Part shown: positions 18,752 through 28,256 of the stretch, piece by piece | Position numbering within the stretch: position 1 is the stretch's first letter | Layout of the letters: every line of letters starts with the position of its first letter | Assembly (NCBI GenBank): GCA_013823135.1 | Contig: PNLP01000037.1 | Coordinates: forward strand, 1 to 64,000 | DNA length: 64,000 bases | From: Planctomycetaceae bacterium | Lineage (GTDB): Bacteria > Planctomycetota > Planctomycetia > Gemmatales > Gemmataceae | Direction of reading: 5' to 3' | The notes under the pieces: generated by a model | Database searches by the model: none | Seen by the model: the letters and a program-made list of their open reading frames with translations, nothing else | Told to the model about the DNA's origin: nothing | Position numbers and translations under genes: made by a program

Positions 18752-21700
18752 ATGTTGAATCCACATCCTCGCTCTCCGGTGTCGGTCTTGTGCCGGGAGT
18801 TGGATCGTCGGCTCACAGCGGGGGAGTCCGTTCGGGCCGAGGACTACCTGGTCTCGGATCTGGATCCGGAAGACGCCGTCGAACTGATTTATGCCGAGTT
18901 CGTGTGCCTGGAGCAACTCGGCCGTACACCGGACCCGAACGAATACTTCATCCGGTTTCCAGATCTCCGAACCCAACTCGAAGAACAGTTTCTGGTTCAT
19001 CGTGCGATTTGGGGCGAGTCCAAAACGCCCTCAGCGATTGGCCCCTACGACCTCATTCGCGAGATTGGGCGGGGGGCGCGGGGGGCGGTGTTCGCGGCTC
19101 GGGACCGACGTGACGGCCGAGCCGTAGCCGTCAAGCTCTTGCTCACCGGCGAGTATTCGACCCCCGACGACCTGGCTCTGTTCCAACACGAAGCGGCCGT
19201 CCTGGCCCGCCTCGATCATCCGAATCTGACCCGGATCTACGAAGCCGGCTTAGCCGATGGGCGGCCATTCCTCGCGCTCGAGTACATCGACGGTCCGCCG
19301 CTGTCACGTGCGATCACCGCGTTCCGTGCCCCTGACGATGCCGCCATGTTGGTCGAGACCCTGGCACGGGCGATTCACCACGCTCACCTTCAAGGGGTGG
19401 TTCACCGCGATCTGAAGCCGGGCAACATCTTGTTGCAGATCGACAATGGGCAAGGGGCCGTGGACAGCCAACAGAGCCCCGTCACTGCGACACCGAAGGT
19501 GTCTGACTTCGGCCTGGCGCGCGTGCTTGACGCAAGTAACCACCGGACACGAACCGGGCACATCGTCGGGACGCTCGCATACATGGCGCCGGAACAGGCG
19601 GCCGGGTCTGCCCACCGGGCCGGACCGGCTGCCGACGTGTACGCCCTGGGGGCTGTCCTTTACGAACTCCTAACCGGCCACGCGCCATTCGGCCCGGACC
19701 CGTCCGCGGTCACGCTGCACCGGATTCTGCACGAACCGCCAGCGGGTCTCCGGCGACTGAACCCGGCAGTCCCGCGTGATCTTGAAACCGTTGTCCTGAA
19801 GTGTTTGGAGAAGAACCCGGACAACCGTTATGCGACCGCCCTCGTGCTCGCGGACGACCTGCACAGGTTTCTCGTCGGTATACCGGTCGCGGCTCAGCGA
19901 GTTGGGCGGGCCGAATCCATTCGCCGCTGGATCGCCCGACGACCAGCGCCCGCGGCGTTGATCGCCGTCGTGGTGCTGGCCACCGTCGGGTTGATCGCGG
20001 GGGGACTGTACTACAATGCTCGCCTCCGCACAGCGCTCGCCGAATCTGAGGACCTGCAGCGCCAGACCGCGACGGCACTCGCCGAGACCGACTCGCTGCG
20101 AGCCGACACCCGACGACAACTCGATGACACCCGCCGCGTGCTCTTCGCCCACCAACTCGCGCAGCTGCCGGCTCTGTGGCTCCGCGAACCGATCCGAGCA
20201 AGGCAACTGCTCGCGGACGAGAAGATCTGCCCGCCCGACCTGCGAGATTTCACCTGGCGCTACTTCCACAACCAGTGCTCGCTCGGGGAACGGTCGTATG
20301 AGGCGCACGCGGGAGGAACGCGAGCGGTGGCATTCCTGTTGGATGGCCGGTTTGTTAGCGGCGGCGCGGACGGAAAACTCCGCTACTGGCCCGCGCCAAA
20401 CTCCGAAGATCGTGCCGGACCCACGGTCGCGGCACACAGCAAACCCGTGACCGGCGTGGTGGTGTGCGACGACCGGACGGTCGCCTCTTCGGGACACGAC
20501 CGTGTGGTGAAGGTGTGGGACATCGGCACGCCCAAGGCGGTCCGCACCATACCGGTTCCGGTCGTGGTACACGGGCTGAGCGTGGACCGAAAGAACCGGC
20601 GACTGGCGGGGGCGTGCAACGACGGCGTCGTGCGGGTGTGGGAGTGGGAGACGGGGCGGGAAGTCGCGGCCCTGACTGCTTCATCGGAACCGGTCATGTC
20701 CGTGGCCTTCGGCGACGAGGGGCGTTCGATCGCGGCCGGTGCGAAAGACGGGTCTGTCCGGTTGTGGAACCTCTCCGCTCGCACAGCGAAGACCATCGGA
20801 AACGAGCACACCGGGGCCGTCCTCGGACTGGCGTTCGCTCCCGATGGCCGGTTCGTGGTCTCGACCAGTGAGCAAGGGGAAGCACGGGTCAACGACCTTC
20901 GCTCGGGGACCGCACGCGATCTGCGGGGGCACTTGATGGCGGTTCGCGGAGCGGTGGTGTCGCCGGACAACAACCGCATCGTCACCGGCGGTGGGGACAC
21001 TTACCTGAAGGTGTGGGACACGGCCACCGGGCAGGAGTTGACCAACCTGATGCGGCGGGACGTGGCCGGGGTCGCGTGGTCGCCGGACGGGCGCTGGGTC
21101 GCCGCGGGTGGGAGAGACGGGCGGCTCGGCGTCTTCCGCCTACCGAGTTTCCCACCGGCAGCGGTCTACCCGCAACCGACCAACGTCGGAGTGATCGCCG
21201 CGCGACCGGGCGGCGGTGTGGTGACGTCAGACACAGTCGGCGAGGTGCGGGTGTGGGACGCGACCGGCACAACTCCGGTCGCGAAATTTGCCGTGCGCCC
21301 GCACAACGCCGGACCCGTCCGCCCGCTAGCTGTTCTTGGAGGCGGTGCGCCTTCCCTGGCTGTTTCCGCGGATGGTGCGACCGTAGCGATCGGGGCCGGT
21401 GGCGGGGAAGTCGTGTTCTGGGATGCGAACGAGCGAGTCGAAACAGGTCGATTGACCGCTCACGATGGGAACGTCACGACAGTTGCCTTCCAGCCAGGCG
21501 GGAGGCTTCTGGCAACCGGTGGCGTCGATAACACGGTTCGCCTGTGGAACGCGGACACCCGGAAACCGATCCGCACCCTTGAAGGTCACACCCGTGGCAT
21601 TCTGACCCTCGCCTGGTCGCCGGATGGCAAGCGGCTCGCTTCCGGTGGGGAGGACAACATCATCCGACTCTGGAACGCCGAGACAGGACGACTCGAACAG

Positions 21701-22090
21701 GAGTTGAAGGGACACACGCTGTGGGTACTCAGTGTGGCTTTCCGCCCCGATGGCCGGGCGCTCGCTTCCGGGAGCCGGGATCGCACCGTGCGCCTGTGGG
21801 ATCTGGACGCCGGCAATTCGTCCGTGGTTCTGTCCGGGTACACGAACTGGGTGTACTCGGTCGAATTCTCGCCGGACGGTCGCACGATGGCGACCGCGTC
21901 CGGGCACTACTCGATCGACACCCCGGGTGAGGTGAAACTGTGCGACCCGGAAGCAGGGTACGTCCGGGCGATCTTGACCGATGTGCATGCACCGGTCGCG
22001 TTCAACCGTGATGGCACTCGCCTCCACGTCGGCGTCCGTGGCGGCGTGGCAGAATTGAATGGCCCGGCCTCTGCCTCTGAAGCCAAATGA
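18752..22090 (+). CDS. Transmembrane Ser/Thr protein kinase with C-terminal WD40 propeller
   Basis: 1112 residues. An N-terminal region of about 95 residues of the kind found in planctomycete kinases precedes the kinase domain (glycine loop IGRGARGAVF, VAVKLLL with lysine near 127, HRDLKPGN with D220, DFG D252, MAPEQ). A single membrane helix spans about 404-425 and is followed by a short coiled coil. The rest, from about residue 505, consists of WD40 repeats such as VRLWDLDAGNSSVVLSG, VRLWNADTRKPIRTLEGHT and RLASGGEDNIIRLWNAETG. The kinase lies in the cytoplasm and the propeller probably in the periplasm or paryphoplasm as a binding platform. Substrates are unknown. It is divergent from an ECF sigma factor gene and ends 3 bases from a convergent lipoprotein gene. 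Confidence 0.92.
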   Translation: MLNPHPRSPVSVLCRELDRRLTAGESVRAEDYLVSDLDPEDAVELIYAEFVCLEQLGRTPDPNEYFIRFPDLRTQLEEQFLVHRAIWGESKTPSAIGPYDLIREIGRGARGAVFAARDRRDGRAVAVKLLLTGEYSTPDDLALFQHEAAVLARLDHPNLTRIYEAGLADGRPFLALEYIDGPPLSRAITAFRAPDDAAMLVETLARAIHHAHLQGVVHRDLKPGNILLQIDNGQGAVDSQQSPVTATPKVSDFGLARVLDASNHRTRTGHIVGTLAYMAPEQAAGSAHRAGPAADVYALGAVLYELLTGHAPFGPDPSAVTLHRILHEPPAGLRRLNPAVPRDLETVVLKCLEKNPDNRYATALVLADDLHRFLVGIPVAAQRVGRAESIRRWIARRPAPAALIAVVVLATVGLIAGGLYYNARLRTALAESEDLQRQTATALAETDSLRADTRRQLDDTRRVLFAHQLAQLPALWLREPIRARQLLADEKICPPDLRDFTWRYFHNQCSLGERSYEAHAGGTRAVAFLLDGRFVSGGADGKLRYWPAPNSEDRAGPTVAAHSKPVTGVVVCDDRTVASSGHDRVVKVWDIGTPKAVRTIPVPVVVHGLSVDRKNRRLAGACNDGVVRVWEWETGREVAALTASSEPVMSVAFGDEGRSIAAGAKDGSVRLWNLSARTAKTIGNEHTGAVLGLAFAPDGRFVVSTSEQGEARVNDLRSGTARDLRGHLMAVRGAVVSPDNNRIVTGGGDTYLKVWDTATGQELTNLMRRDVAGVAWSPDGRWVAAGGRDGRLGVFRLPSFPPAAVYPQPTNVGVIAARPGGGVVTSDTVGEVRVWDATGTTPVAKFAVRPHNAGPVRPLAVLGGGAPSLAVSADGATVAIGAGGGEVVFWDANERVETGRLTAHDGNVTTVAFQPGGRLLATGGVDNTVRLWNADTRKPIRTLEGHTRGILTLAWSPDGKRLASGGEDNIIRLWNAETGRLEQELKGHTLWVLSVAFRPDGRALASGSRDRTVRLWDLDAGNSSVVLSGYTNWVYSVEFSPDGRTMATASGHYSIDTPGEVKLCDPEAGYVRAILTDVHAPVAFNRDGTRLHVGVRGGVAELNGPASASEAK

Positions 22091-22093
22091 CGC

Positions 22094-22519
22094 CTACTTC
22101 TTCCCCGAGGGCGGCGGCTCGACCTTGATGAGAATCTCGGTCGTGTCGGGCTTCACAGTAAACTTCAGCCCCGACGATTCGGAGTTGCTATATTTCGCCG
22201 CAACAACCGGTTTGGACGGCGTCGCGCTGTCCGTGGCCGGGAGCAGCACGATTGTGATATCGTGCTCGCCTTCGATCACGCCGTCCTTGTCGGTGAACGT
22301 CGTCAACTCGAACGTCCCGTCCGTGTTGACCATCCCGCGAGCCGCGATCCGTTGCCCGTCGTGAGTCGTTTGCAGAACGATCGTCGCTCCAGGAACGGGT
22401 TTGCCGTCGTCGTAGACCAACCGGCCCGGAATGCGGTAAGTTTTCGGCGTTCCCGCATTGCAACCGAGCGTCAGGAGACAGGCCGATACCAGTAGCCAGT
22501 AATGGAAGCGTCGCGCCAT
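22094..22519 (-). CDS. Lipoprotein with carboxypeptidase-regulatory-like fold
   Basis: About 141 residues. The ATG at 22519 gives a clean lipoprotein leader (MARRFHYWLLVSACLLTLGC) with a lipobox cysteine, so I preferred it to the longer frame from 22606. The mature part (RIPGRLVYDDGKPVPGATIV, then GTFELTTFTDKDG and GEHDITIVL) matches the transthyretin/carboxypeptidase-regulatory-like lipoproteins that planctomycetes often encode directly after a DUF1559 gene, which is the arrangement here. The function is unknown. A surface or pilus-associated structural role is plausible. Confidence 0.82.
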   Translation of the reverse strand: MARRFHYWLLVSACLLTLGCNAGTPKTYRIPGRLVYDDGKPVPGATIVLQTTHDGQRIAARGMVNTDGTFELTTFTDKDGVIEGEHDITIVLLPATDSATPSKPVVAAKYSNSESSGLKFTVKPDTTEILIKVEPPPSGKK

Positions 22520-22627
22520 GAGTGTACCGATGGGGGCGAAGTGGAAAGTCTCAGGGAAAGGAGCACGTGGCGATTCCTCATGGGGTAGTGCAGCGGCATA
22601 CCCCACAACGCGCCACCGAACGCGGGT

Positions 22628-23542
22628 TCAATACTCGCCCGCTGGAATGGTTCCGATAGCGCGAGTTGTCAGCCGTGCGAGAGTGACGGAGTCGATGTTG
22701 AACTTCAACGAGCGAACGCTCCCGTCGCCCCAAACGAAGTTGACCGCGCCGGTGTGCCAGCTCCCGAAGACTGCAAGTGCCTGGCCGCCGACGTTGTCGG
22801 TTGGCCCGTTCCCGAGCGGCCACTCGGCACCCGCACCGCCGCTCGTGCCGCCGGCAACCCGCATGAACGAGTACGCGAAACCGCCCATGATTGGGCCGTC
22901 GCCACCACTGTCCTTGCCGATGTCCACCTGGCGGACGTGCTTCTCGCCGATCATGAGCGTCGAACTCAGTCCATCGGTCACCGAAGTGAGACTGGTCTGA
23001 CTTCTCCAACCGACGGTCGAACCGGACGTGCCGGCCGCGATGACGATCATCCCCGCTGCCGAAACGCGGCGGTAAGGTGGGTCGTTCCCGTCCGGCCCAT
23101 CCACGGTCGCGTAGTCCCCGAGTGAGCCACTTTGCCCGGTCGCGGTTGCGTCGTGCTGTGTCGAGAGTTGGCCCGACATGTGGCGGCTCGGGCACTGGTA
23201 GGTCGGCACCGTCGCCTGGATCGCCGCGCTCGGTTGGGCCGAAACAGCAGCCGTGAGAGTGAACTGCTTATAGAGGTTGTCCTGCTCGATGAATGGCAGA
23301 ATCAGGACCGGCCAAGCCAGGTAACGGTACTCGAACCGTGCTGGGGGCAGCTTCCCGAGAGCGTCGTGGTAGTTGTGGACGGCCAGCCCGATCTGCTTGA
23401 GATTGTTCTGGCACTTCATGCGAGTGGCGGCCTCACGGACCTTCTGCACGGCGGGGAGGAGCAATCCGATGAGGATTGCGATGATGGCGATGACCACCAA
23501 TAGCTCGATGAGCGTGAACCCTCTCTGTAGAGAACGAGACAT
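22628..23542 (-). CDS. DUF1559 pseudopilin-like protein
   Basis: 304 residues. The N-terminus is a type IV pilin/pseudopilin signal with the cleavage-methylation motif RGFTLIELLVV followed by a long hydrophobic helix, then the family segment KVREAATRMKCQNNLKQIGL. The C-terminus keeps the family hallmark FGSWHTGAVNFVWGDGSVR. DUF1559 proteins are greatly expanded in planctomycetes and are presumed to be processed by a prepilin peptidase. Their assembly and role are not settled. The gene lies between a DUF1501 gene and the lipoprotein gene, all on the minus strand. Confidence 0.93.
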   Translation of the reverse strand: MSRSLQRGFTLIELLVVIAIIAILIGLLLPAVQKVREAATRMKCQNNLKQIGLAVHNYHDALGKLPPARFEYRYLAWPVLILPFIEQDNLYKQFTLTAAVSAQPSAAIQATVPTYQCPSRHMSGQLSTQHDATATGQSGSLGDYATVDGPDGNDPPYRRVSAAGMIVIAAGTSGSTVGWRSQTSLTSVTDGLSSTLMIGEKHVRQVDIGKDSGGDGPIMGGFAYSFMRVAGGTSGGAGAEWPLGNGPTDNVGGQALAVFGSWHTGAVNFVWGDGSVRSLKFNIDSVTLARLTTRAIGTIPAGEY

Positions 23543-23599
23543 GAAAGGACTCCGGAGAGAACAAGGGAGAAAATGAACGAACCCAGTCGGGCGAATGAA

Positions 23600-25036
23600 T
23601 CAACCGGTCACGAGCCGCGTAAACGGCTCACCTTCGTTCAGGGTCGGTCGTTCGGGCCGGCCCTTATGCTTGTAGACGAGCTTCATGTGGTCCGCGCCCA
23701 GCAGGTTCAGCCAGGTGGCGTGCAGGTCGTGGACGTGCAGTCGGTCTTCGACGGCGTGCAGCCCGAGTTCGTCGGTGGTGCCATACGCCCGCCCGCCCTT
23801 CACCCCGGCACCGGCCATCAGCATCGTGAACCCGTAGGGGTTGTGGTCACGGCCGTTCCCCTGCTCGGATTGCGGTGTGCGGCCGAACTCGCCGCCCCAG
23901 ACCACCAGCGTGCTATCCAGTAACCCTCGCCGCTTCAGGTCCGCGAGTAACCCGGCGACCGGCTTGTCCATGCTCTTGCAGAGCGAGGAGTGGTTCTTGT
24001 CGAGGTTGGAGTGCGAGTCCCACTTGCTGCCGGCACCGTGATAAAGTTGAACGAACCGCACCCCGCGTTCGACCAACCGGCGTGCGAGCAGGCACTGCCG
24101 ACCGAACGTCTCCGTTTCCTTCTCATCGGCACCGTACAGGGCGAGCGTGTTGGCCGACTCCTTCGAGAGATCGACTGCCTCGGGCGCTTCAGCCTGCATC
24201 CGGAAGGCCAGTTCGTAGGCGCGGATGCGTGCGTCCAGCTCGGTCTGTTCGGGGCGTGCCTCGGCGTGCCGCTGGTTGAGCTTCGTGAGGTAGTCGAGCT
24301 TCTGCTTCTGCCGCTCGTTCCCGATTGCGGCAGGCGTGTGCAGATTCGGGATCGGTTCCTTGCCGGCGTCCAGCCGGGTCCCCTGATAAACCGCGGGCAT
24401 GAACCCAGCGCCCCAGTTTCGCGGGCCGTTCACCACGGACGCGGGGTTATCCTGCATGACCACGAACGCCGGCAGGTTGGTGTTCTCGGTGCCCAGCCCG
24501 TAACTCACCCAACTCCCGAGCGACGGCCGGCCCGCGAGGATGCTGCCGGTGTTCATCTGGCAAACACCGCCGGAGTGGTTGATGCCGTCCATCCAGCACG
24601 ACCGAACCACCGCGAGGTCATCGGCACACCCGGCCATGTGTGGGAGCCAGTCGGAGAACCACAACCCGCCCTTGCCGTGCTGCTTGAACGTCCGCTTGCA
24701 GCCCATCAGCGGTGCGTTGTTCTCGCCCATCGCGAGGATCACCGGCTTGAACGTGTCGGGCAATTTCTGGCCGTGCAACTTGTTCAGGAGCGGCTTCGGG
24801 TCGAACAGGTCGATGTGACTCGGCCCGCCTTCCATGAACAGGAAGATGACCGACTTCGCCTTGGCTTTGTGATGGGGTTGCTTGGCCGTGAGCGGGTCAA
24901 CCGCCTTCGCATCTTCGGCGAGCAAGTCGTTGCCCAGGAGCCACGACAGCGCGACGCCACCGAACCCGGCCCCGCCGTGGATTAGAGCGTCGCGGCGGTT
25001 GAGCATGCGTTCGACGTGAGGGAGAGAAACACTCAT
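23600..25036 (-). CDS. DUF1501 domain protein (sulfatase-like fold, Tat-type leader)
   Basis: 478 residues. DUF1501 proteins have an alkaline-phosphatase/sulfatase-like fold; their reaction is not established. The N-terminus has an Arg-Arg leader (MLNRRDALIHGGAGFGGVAL). Family motifs are FLFMEGGPSHIDLFDPKP, RSCWMDGINHSGG, RRLVERGVRFVQLYHGAGSK, VVWGGEFGRTPQSEQGNGRD and HNPYGFTMLMAGAGVKGG. The gene starts 9 bases after the stop of the DUF1549/1553 gene and has GAGGT before its ATG, so the two are co-transcribed, the standard pairing in planctomycetes. Confidence 0.93.
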   Translation of the reverse strand: MSVSLPHVERMLNRRDALIHGGAGFGGVALSWLLGNDLLAEDAKAVDPLTAKQPHHKAKAKSVIFLFMEGGPSHIDLFDPKPLLNKLHGQKLPDTFKPVILAMGENNAPLMGCKRTFKQHGKGGLWFSDWLPHMAGCADDLAVVRSCWMDGINHSGGVCQMNTGSILAGRPSLGSWVSYGLGTENTNLPAFVVMQDNPASVVNGPRNWGAGFMPAVYQGTRLDAGKEPIPNLHTPAAIGNERQKQKLDYLTKLNQRHAEARPEQTELDARIRAYELAFRMQAEAPEAVDLSKESANTLALYGADEKETETFGRQCLLARRLVERGVRFVQLYHGAGSKWDSHSNLDKNHSSLCKSMDKPVAGLLADLKRRGLLDSTLVVWGGEFGRTPQSEQGNGRDHNPYGFTMLMAGAGVKGGRAYGTTDELGLHAVEDRLHVHDLHATWLNLLGADHMKLVYKHKGRPERPTLNEGEPFTRLVTG

Positions 25037-25045
25037 CGCAAGACC

Positions 25046-27487
25046 TCAGTCGATGTAAAGGAACTCGTTCGCGTTGAGCAGGGAGTGGCAGAAATCGCTC
25101 CACCCCTTCCGCCGGCTCTCAGGGGTCACCGCGTTGCGTGCGACCCCGACTTGCTGGTGCAGGAACTCGAGTGCCTCGGCAACTTCCACGGGTGTGGGCG
25201 AGCGGCCGAACGCAGAGCGGTACGCCTCGTTCACACAGGCCGCCGCGTTCTTACCGTCGGCGGGCATTACCCTCGTGGCGAACGCCCCAGCGCGAGCCAG
25301 TGTGCCGGGGCCGTTCATCAGAAGCAGTGCCTGTGTCGGGGTGACGGTGACGTTGCGGCGGGCACAACTCTGGATCCCGTCGGCAGCGTCGAACGAGGCA
25401 ATGAGTGGGTCGGGGGAGTTGCGATGAACGCGAGTGTAGACCGATCGCCGGGGCGTGCTGGCCGGCACCGCGGGGCCACCCGCGTCGAGCTTCAGTTCGC
25501 CGCTCACGGCCAACATCGCGTCACGCACCTGCTCGGCGTCGAGCCGTCGCACCGACATCCGCGACAGCAGGCGGTTCTCGGGATCCGTGGTCGCTCCCTT
25601 CGTGCCGACTGACGCTTGTCGGTAGACCGATGAGGTCACAATCAGCCGGTGGATGTGCTTGATGCTCCAGCCATGTTCGACGAACTCGACAGACAGCCAA
25701 TCGAGCAACTCAGGGTGTGATGGCTTCTCGCCGAGTGTGCCGAAATCGCTCGCGGTAGCCACCAACCCCGCACCGAAGTGCCCCTGCCAGATGCGATTGA
25801 CCATTACCCGTGCCGTGAGCGGGTGATCCTTGCTTGTCAGCCACTCCGCGAGCGCGGCACGCCGGCCGGTTGAATCCGGTCGCGTGCGAATCACTGGTGA
25901 ACTTGCACCCAGAACAACCGGGAACGCGGGTTCAACCGCGACGGCCTTCTTCCGCCCGCCGGGAATCACGACCTCGGCTGCTTCCGACCCGAGATCGCGG
26001 GCGATCATCGCCACTGGTGCGACGGGTTTCGCAGTAGCGTCAAGTTCTTTCTTCAGCGCCTCGTACTCGTCCTTGCGTTTGCCCAGTTTGGCCGGAGCGC
26101 GGCTGATTTCGAGTTCCCGCACCTGTCGCATCGCGAGTTCGAACAACTGCCGCTCGCCGGGGGTGCGCTCGGCAGCAGGCTTGCGGAACACAGCCTGAAT
26201 CTCGGCCGGGTAGTTGTCGCCGATGTTCGCCTGGATCTTCGCAACCACCGGGCTGAGCAAAGCATCCATCTTCTCGCGGAGGCTTGCCGTCTTCGCTTCC
26301 CACGCGGCCAGCTGTGACTCGTACTCGGCCTTTGCGGCGACCGATGAGAACACAGGTTCATCCGCGAACCGGATGCCGGCAAAGAACGACTGCAGTGAGA
26401 AGTAGTCTTTCTGGAGGACGGGATCGAACTTGTGGTCGTGGCAACGGGCACAACCCATCCCGAGGGCGAGGAAGGCATCGGCCGTGACATCGGTGATGTC
26501 GTTCTGGATGGCAGCCCACTGGCCGCGTACGTCCTTCTGGTTGTACTCGTACTGCCCGAGGCGGAAGAAGCCGGTTGCGATCAGAGCGTTCGGGTCGTTG
26601 GGGTATAGTTCATCCCCGGCCAGTTGTTCCCGCACGAAGCGGTCGTAGCCCGTGTCCGCGTTGAACGCCCGGATCACGTAGTCGCGGTACCTCCAGGCGT
26701 GCGGCCGTGCGGCATCCGCGCGGTAACCGTCGCTCTCGGCATACCGAACCAGATCGAGCCAGGCTCGGGCTTGCCGTTCGCCGTAGCGCGGGCTGGCGAG
26801 CAACCGCTCCACGAGCTTCTCGTAGGCATCGTGTGAGCGGTCATCGACGAACGCCGCCACTTCGGCCGGGGTCGGTGGCAGCCCGATCAGGTCGAAGCTG
26901 ACCCGGCGGATCAGCGTCTGCCGGTCCGCTTCCACGGCGTGAGGAAGTTTCTCGGATTCGAGCCGCTGCGCGATGAAGTGATCGATCGGAGTCTTCGCCC
27001 AACCCGTGCCCGCCTTCGGAACCACGGAGCGTGTCAGCTTCTGGAATGCCCACCACCCGCGGTCGGCGTCGGTGATCTGGCCCGGCTTGCGAACATCGTG
27101 GCCGGTCGCGTTGCTCGGCTTCGCCGTCGCGCCAGCCCATACGGCCCCGCCCTTGATCCACTTCGTGAGCACCGCGATCTGCTCGGCGGGCAGTTGCTTG
27201 CTCGGGGGCATCTTCAGCCCCTCGTGCTTCAGGGCTTGAACGAACAGGCTCTCGTCGGGCTTGGCGAGGTCAATGGCCGGTCCGGATTCGCCACCGGTGA
27301 GAAGGGCTTCGCGGGAATCGACTCGCAGGCCGCCCTTCTGCTTGTCCGGTCCGTGGCAGCGGAGGCAGTGTTCCACCAGAAGGGGGCGAACGGACTTTTC
27401 GAAATGATCGTCGGCCCCGACCACGGGCGTGGTCAGCAGCACGAGAACAGTTGGAACGATGAAAAACAAGCAGACGCCGCGCGGCAT
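25046..27487 (-). CDS. PSD1-type cytochrome c plus DUF1549/DUF1553 protein
   Basis: About 813 residues. A signal peptide (MPRGVCLFFIVPTVLVLL) leads to a haem motif CLRCHG (C41, C44, H45) and KGGLRVDSREALLTGG, the planctomycete cytochrome c domain. DUF1549 follows (FIAQRLESEKLPHAVEADR, RRVSFDLIGLPPTPAEVAAF, and a second haem-type motif CARCHDHKFDP), then a coiled middle region and DUF1553 (TARVMVNRIWQGHFGAGLV, LSRMSVRRLDAEQVRDAML). The longer frame starts at 27529. I chose the ATG at 27487 because the leader begins there. It forms an operon with the DUF1501 gene downstream. The role is unproven; secreted redox-linked substrate breakdown is the usual guess. Confidence 0.9.
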   Translation of the reverse strand: MPRGVCLFFIVPTVLVLLTTPVVGADDHFEKSVRPLLVEHCLRCHGPDKQKGGLRVDSREALLTGGESGPAIDLAKPDESLFVQALKHEGLKMPPSKQLPAEQIAVLTKWIKGGAVWAGATAKPSNATGHDVRKPGQITDADRGWWAFQKLTRSVVPKAGTGWAKTPIDHFIAQRLESEKLPHAVEADRQTLIRRVSFDLIGLPPTPAEVAAFVDDRSHDAYEKLVERLLASPRYGERQARAWLDLVRYAESDGYRADAARPHAWRYRDYVIRAFNADTGYDRFVREQLAGDELYPNDPNALIATGFFRLGQYEYNQKDVRGQWAAIQNDITDVTADAFLALGMGCARCHDHKFDPVLQKDYFSLQSFFAGIRFADEPVFSSVAAKAEYESQLAAWEAKTASLREKMDALLSPVVAKIQANIGDNYPAEIQAVFRKPAAERTPGERQLFELAMRQVRELEISRAPAKLGKRKDEYEALKKELDATAKPVAPVAMIARDLGSEAAEVVIPGGRKKAVAVEPAFPVVLGASSPVIRTRPDSTGRRAALAEWLTSKDHPLTARVMVNRIWQGHFGAGLVATASDFGTLGEKPSHPELLDWLSVEFVEHGWSIKHIHRLIVTSSVYRQASVGTKGATTDPENRLLSRMSVRRLDAEQVRDAMLAVSGELKLDAGGPAVPASTPRRSVYTRVHRNSPDPLIASFDAADGIQSCARRNVTVTPTQALLLMNGPGTLARAGAFATRVMPADGKNAAACVNEAYRSAFGRSPTPVEVAEALEFLHQQVGVARNAVTPESRRKGWSDFCHSLLNANEFLYID

Positions 27488-27738
27488 GCGGACTGCCCTT
27501 GGTATGTGGGGAGAACAACCTGCACCCACAGAAAGCCACGAAGGCCCCCAAGCGCACGCCGGAATCCGGAAAATGTCTCCAAAACTTCACGCATGCCGCG
27601 CCACAAGACACAAACCACTGCAAATCAACATCTTACGAAGGAGACCAACTCCCACATTATGTGCGGCGAATGGCACCCATCAGCACCAACCTTCGCCGCG
27701 TTCGAGTTCGATGAGACTCTCGGGTTTGCGTCAACGTG

Positions 27739-28071
27739 TCAGCTGGTTGGTTTGGTGGTGAACGTCCCGCTTGGTCCCACCAGTTTGCTCGGATCGAAGC
27801 CACCCTTCTCGACGGCCTCCCACATGGCCTTCGGGGACGGGGCGGCACCGGCCTTCGCGGTGATGGTGAAGGTTTTTGCTTCGACGCTCGACTCGATCTT
27901 CCCGACGCCCGGTATTTCGGACAACTTCGCCGCAACTTTCTTGGCGCACGTCGGGCAATCCAGCTCCGGGACCGTGATGGTGGTCGTCGCGGGGTCAGCG
28001 GCCCTGGCACTGCCGATCACCGCGAATATCACTGCCGCAACAACGGCAAGCATGCGATGCGTCTTCATCAT
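27739..28071 (-). CDS. Secreted heavy-metal-associated (HMA) domain protein
   Basis: 110 residues. A signal peptide (MLAVVAAVIFAVIGSARA) precedes a single HMA fold with the metal site ELDCPTCAKKVAAKL, followed by the expected GVGKIESSVEAKTFTI strand and the closing helix MWEAVEKGGFDPSKL. HMA domains carry Cu(I), Zn(II) or Hg(II). Export points to an envelope metal-binding or chaperone role, but no metal ATPase is nearby. AGGAG precedes the start. The 250 bases downstream to the DUF1549 gene hold nothing recognised. Confidence 0.85.
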   Translation of the reverse strand: MMKTHRMLAVVAAVIFAVIGSARAADPATTTITVPELDCPTCAKKVAAKLSEIPGVGKIESSVEAKTFTITAKAGAAPSPKAMWEAVEKGGFDPSKLVGPSGTFTTKPTS

Positions 28072-28256
28072 GGGACTTCACTCCTGTCGAGGAACGATCT
28101 TTCCGCGCCCACGACAGTGGGGCAGAGTTCCCTTCCTTCACATCCATCTACCCGACCCGTGCGGCGATTTCAACTTGCGATCGCCGCGACTCCCTGTTTC
28201 ATGGTCCCTGCTCGGTGAATATCCTGAGTCGTGTCCAATCCCATCGGAGTCGGCTG

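Noticed and set aside
18752..22090. Treating the kinase and WD40 parts as separate genes
   Set aside because: The frame is continuous, with a membrane helix and coiled linker between them, and this fusion is common in planctomycetes.
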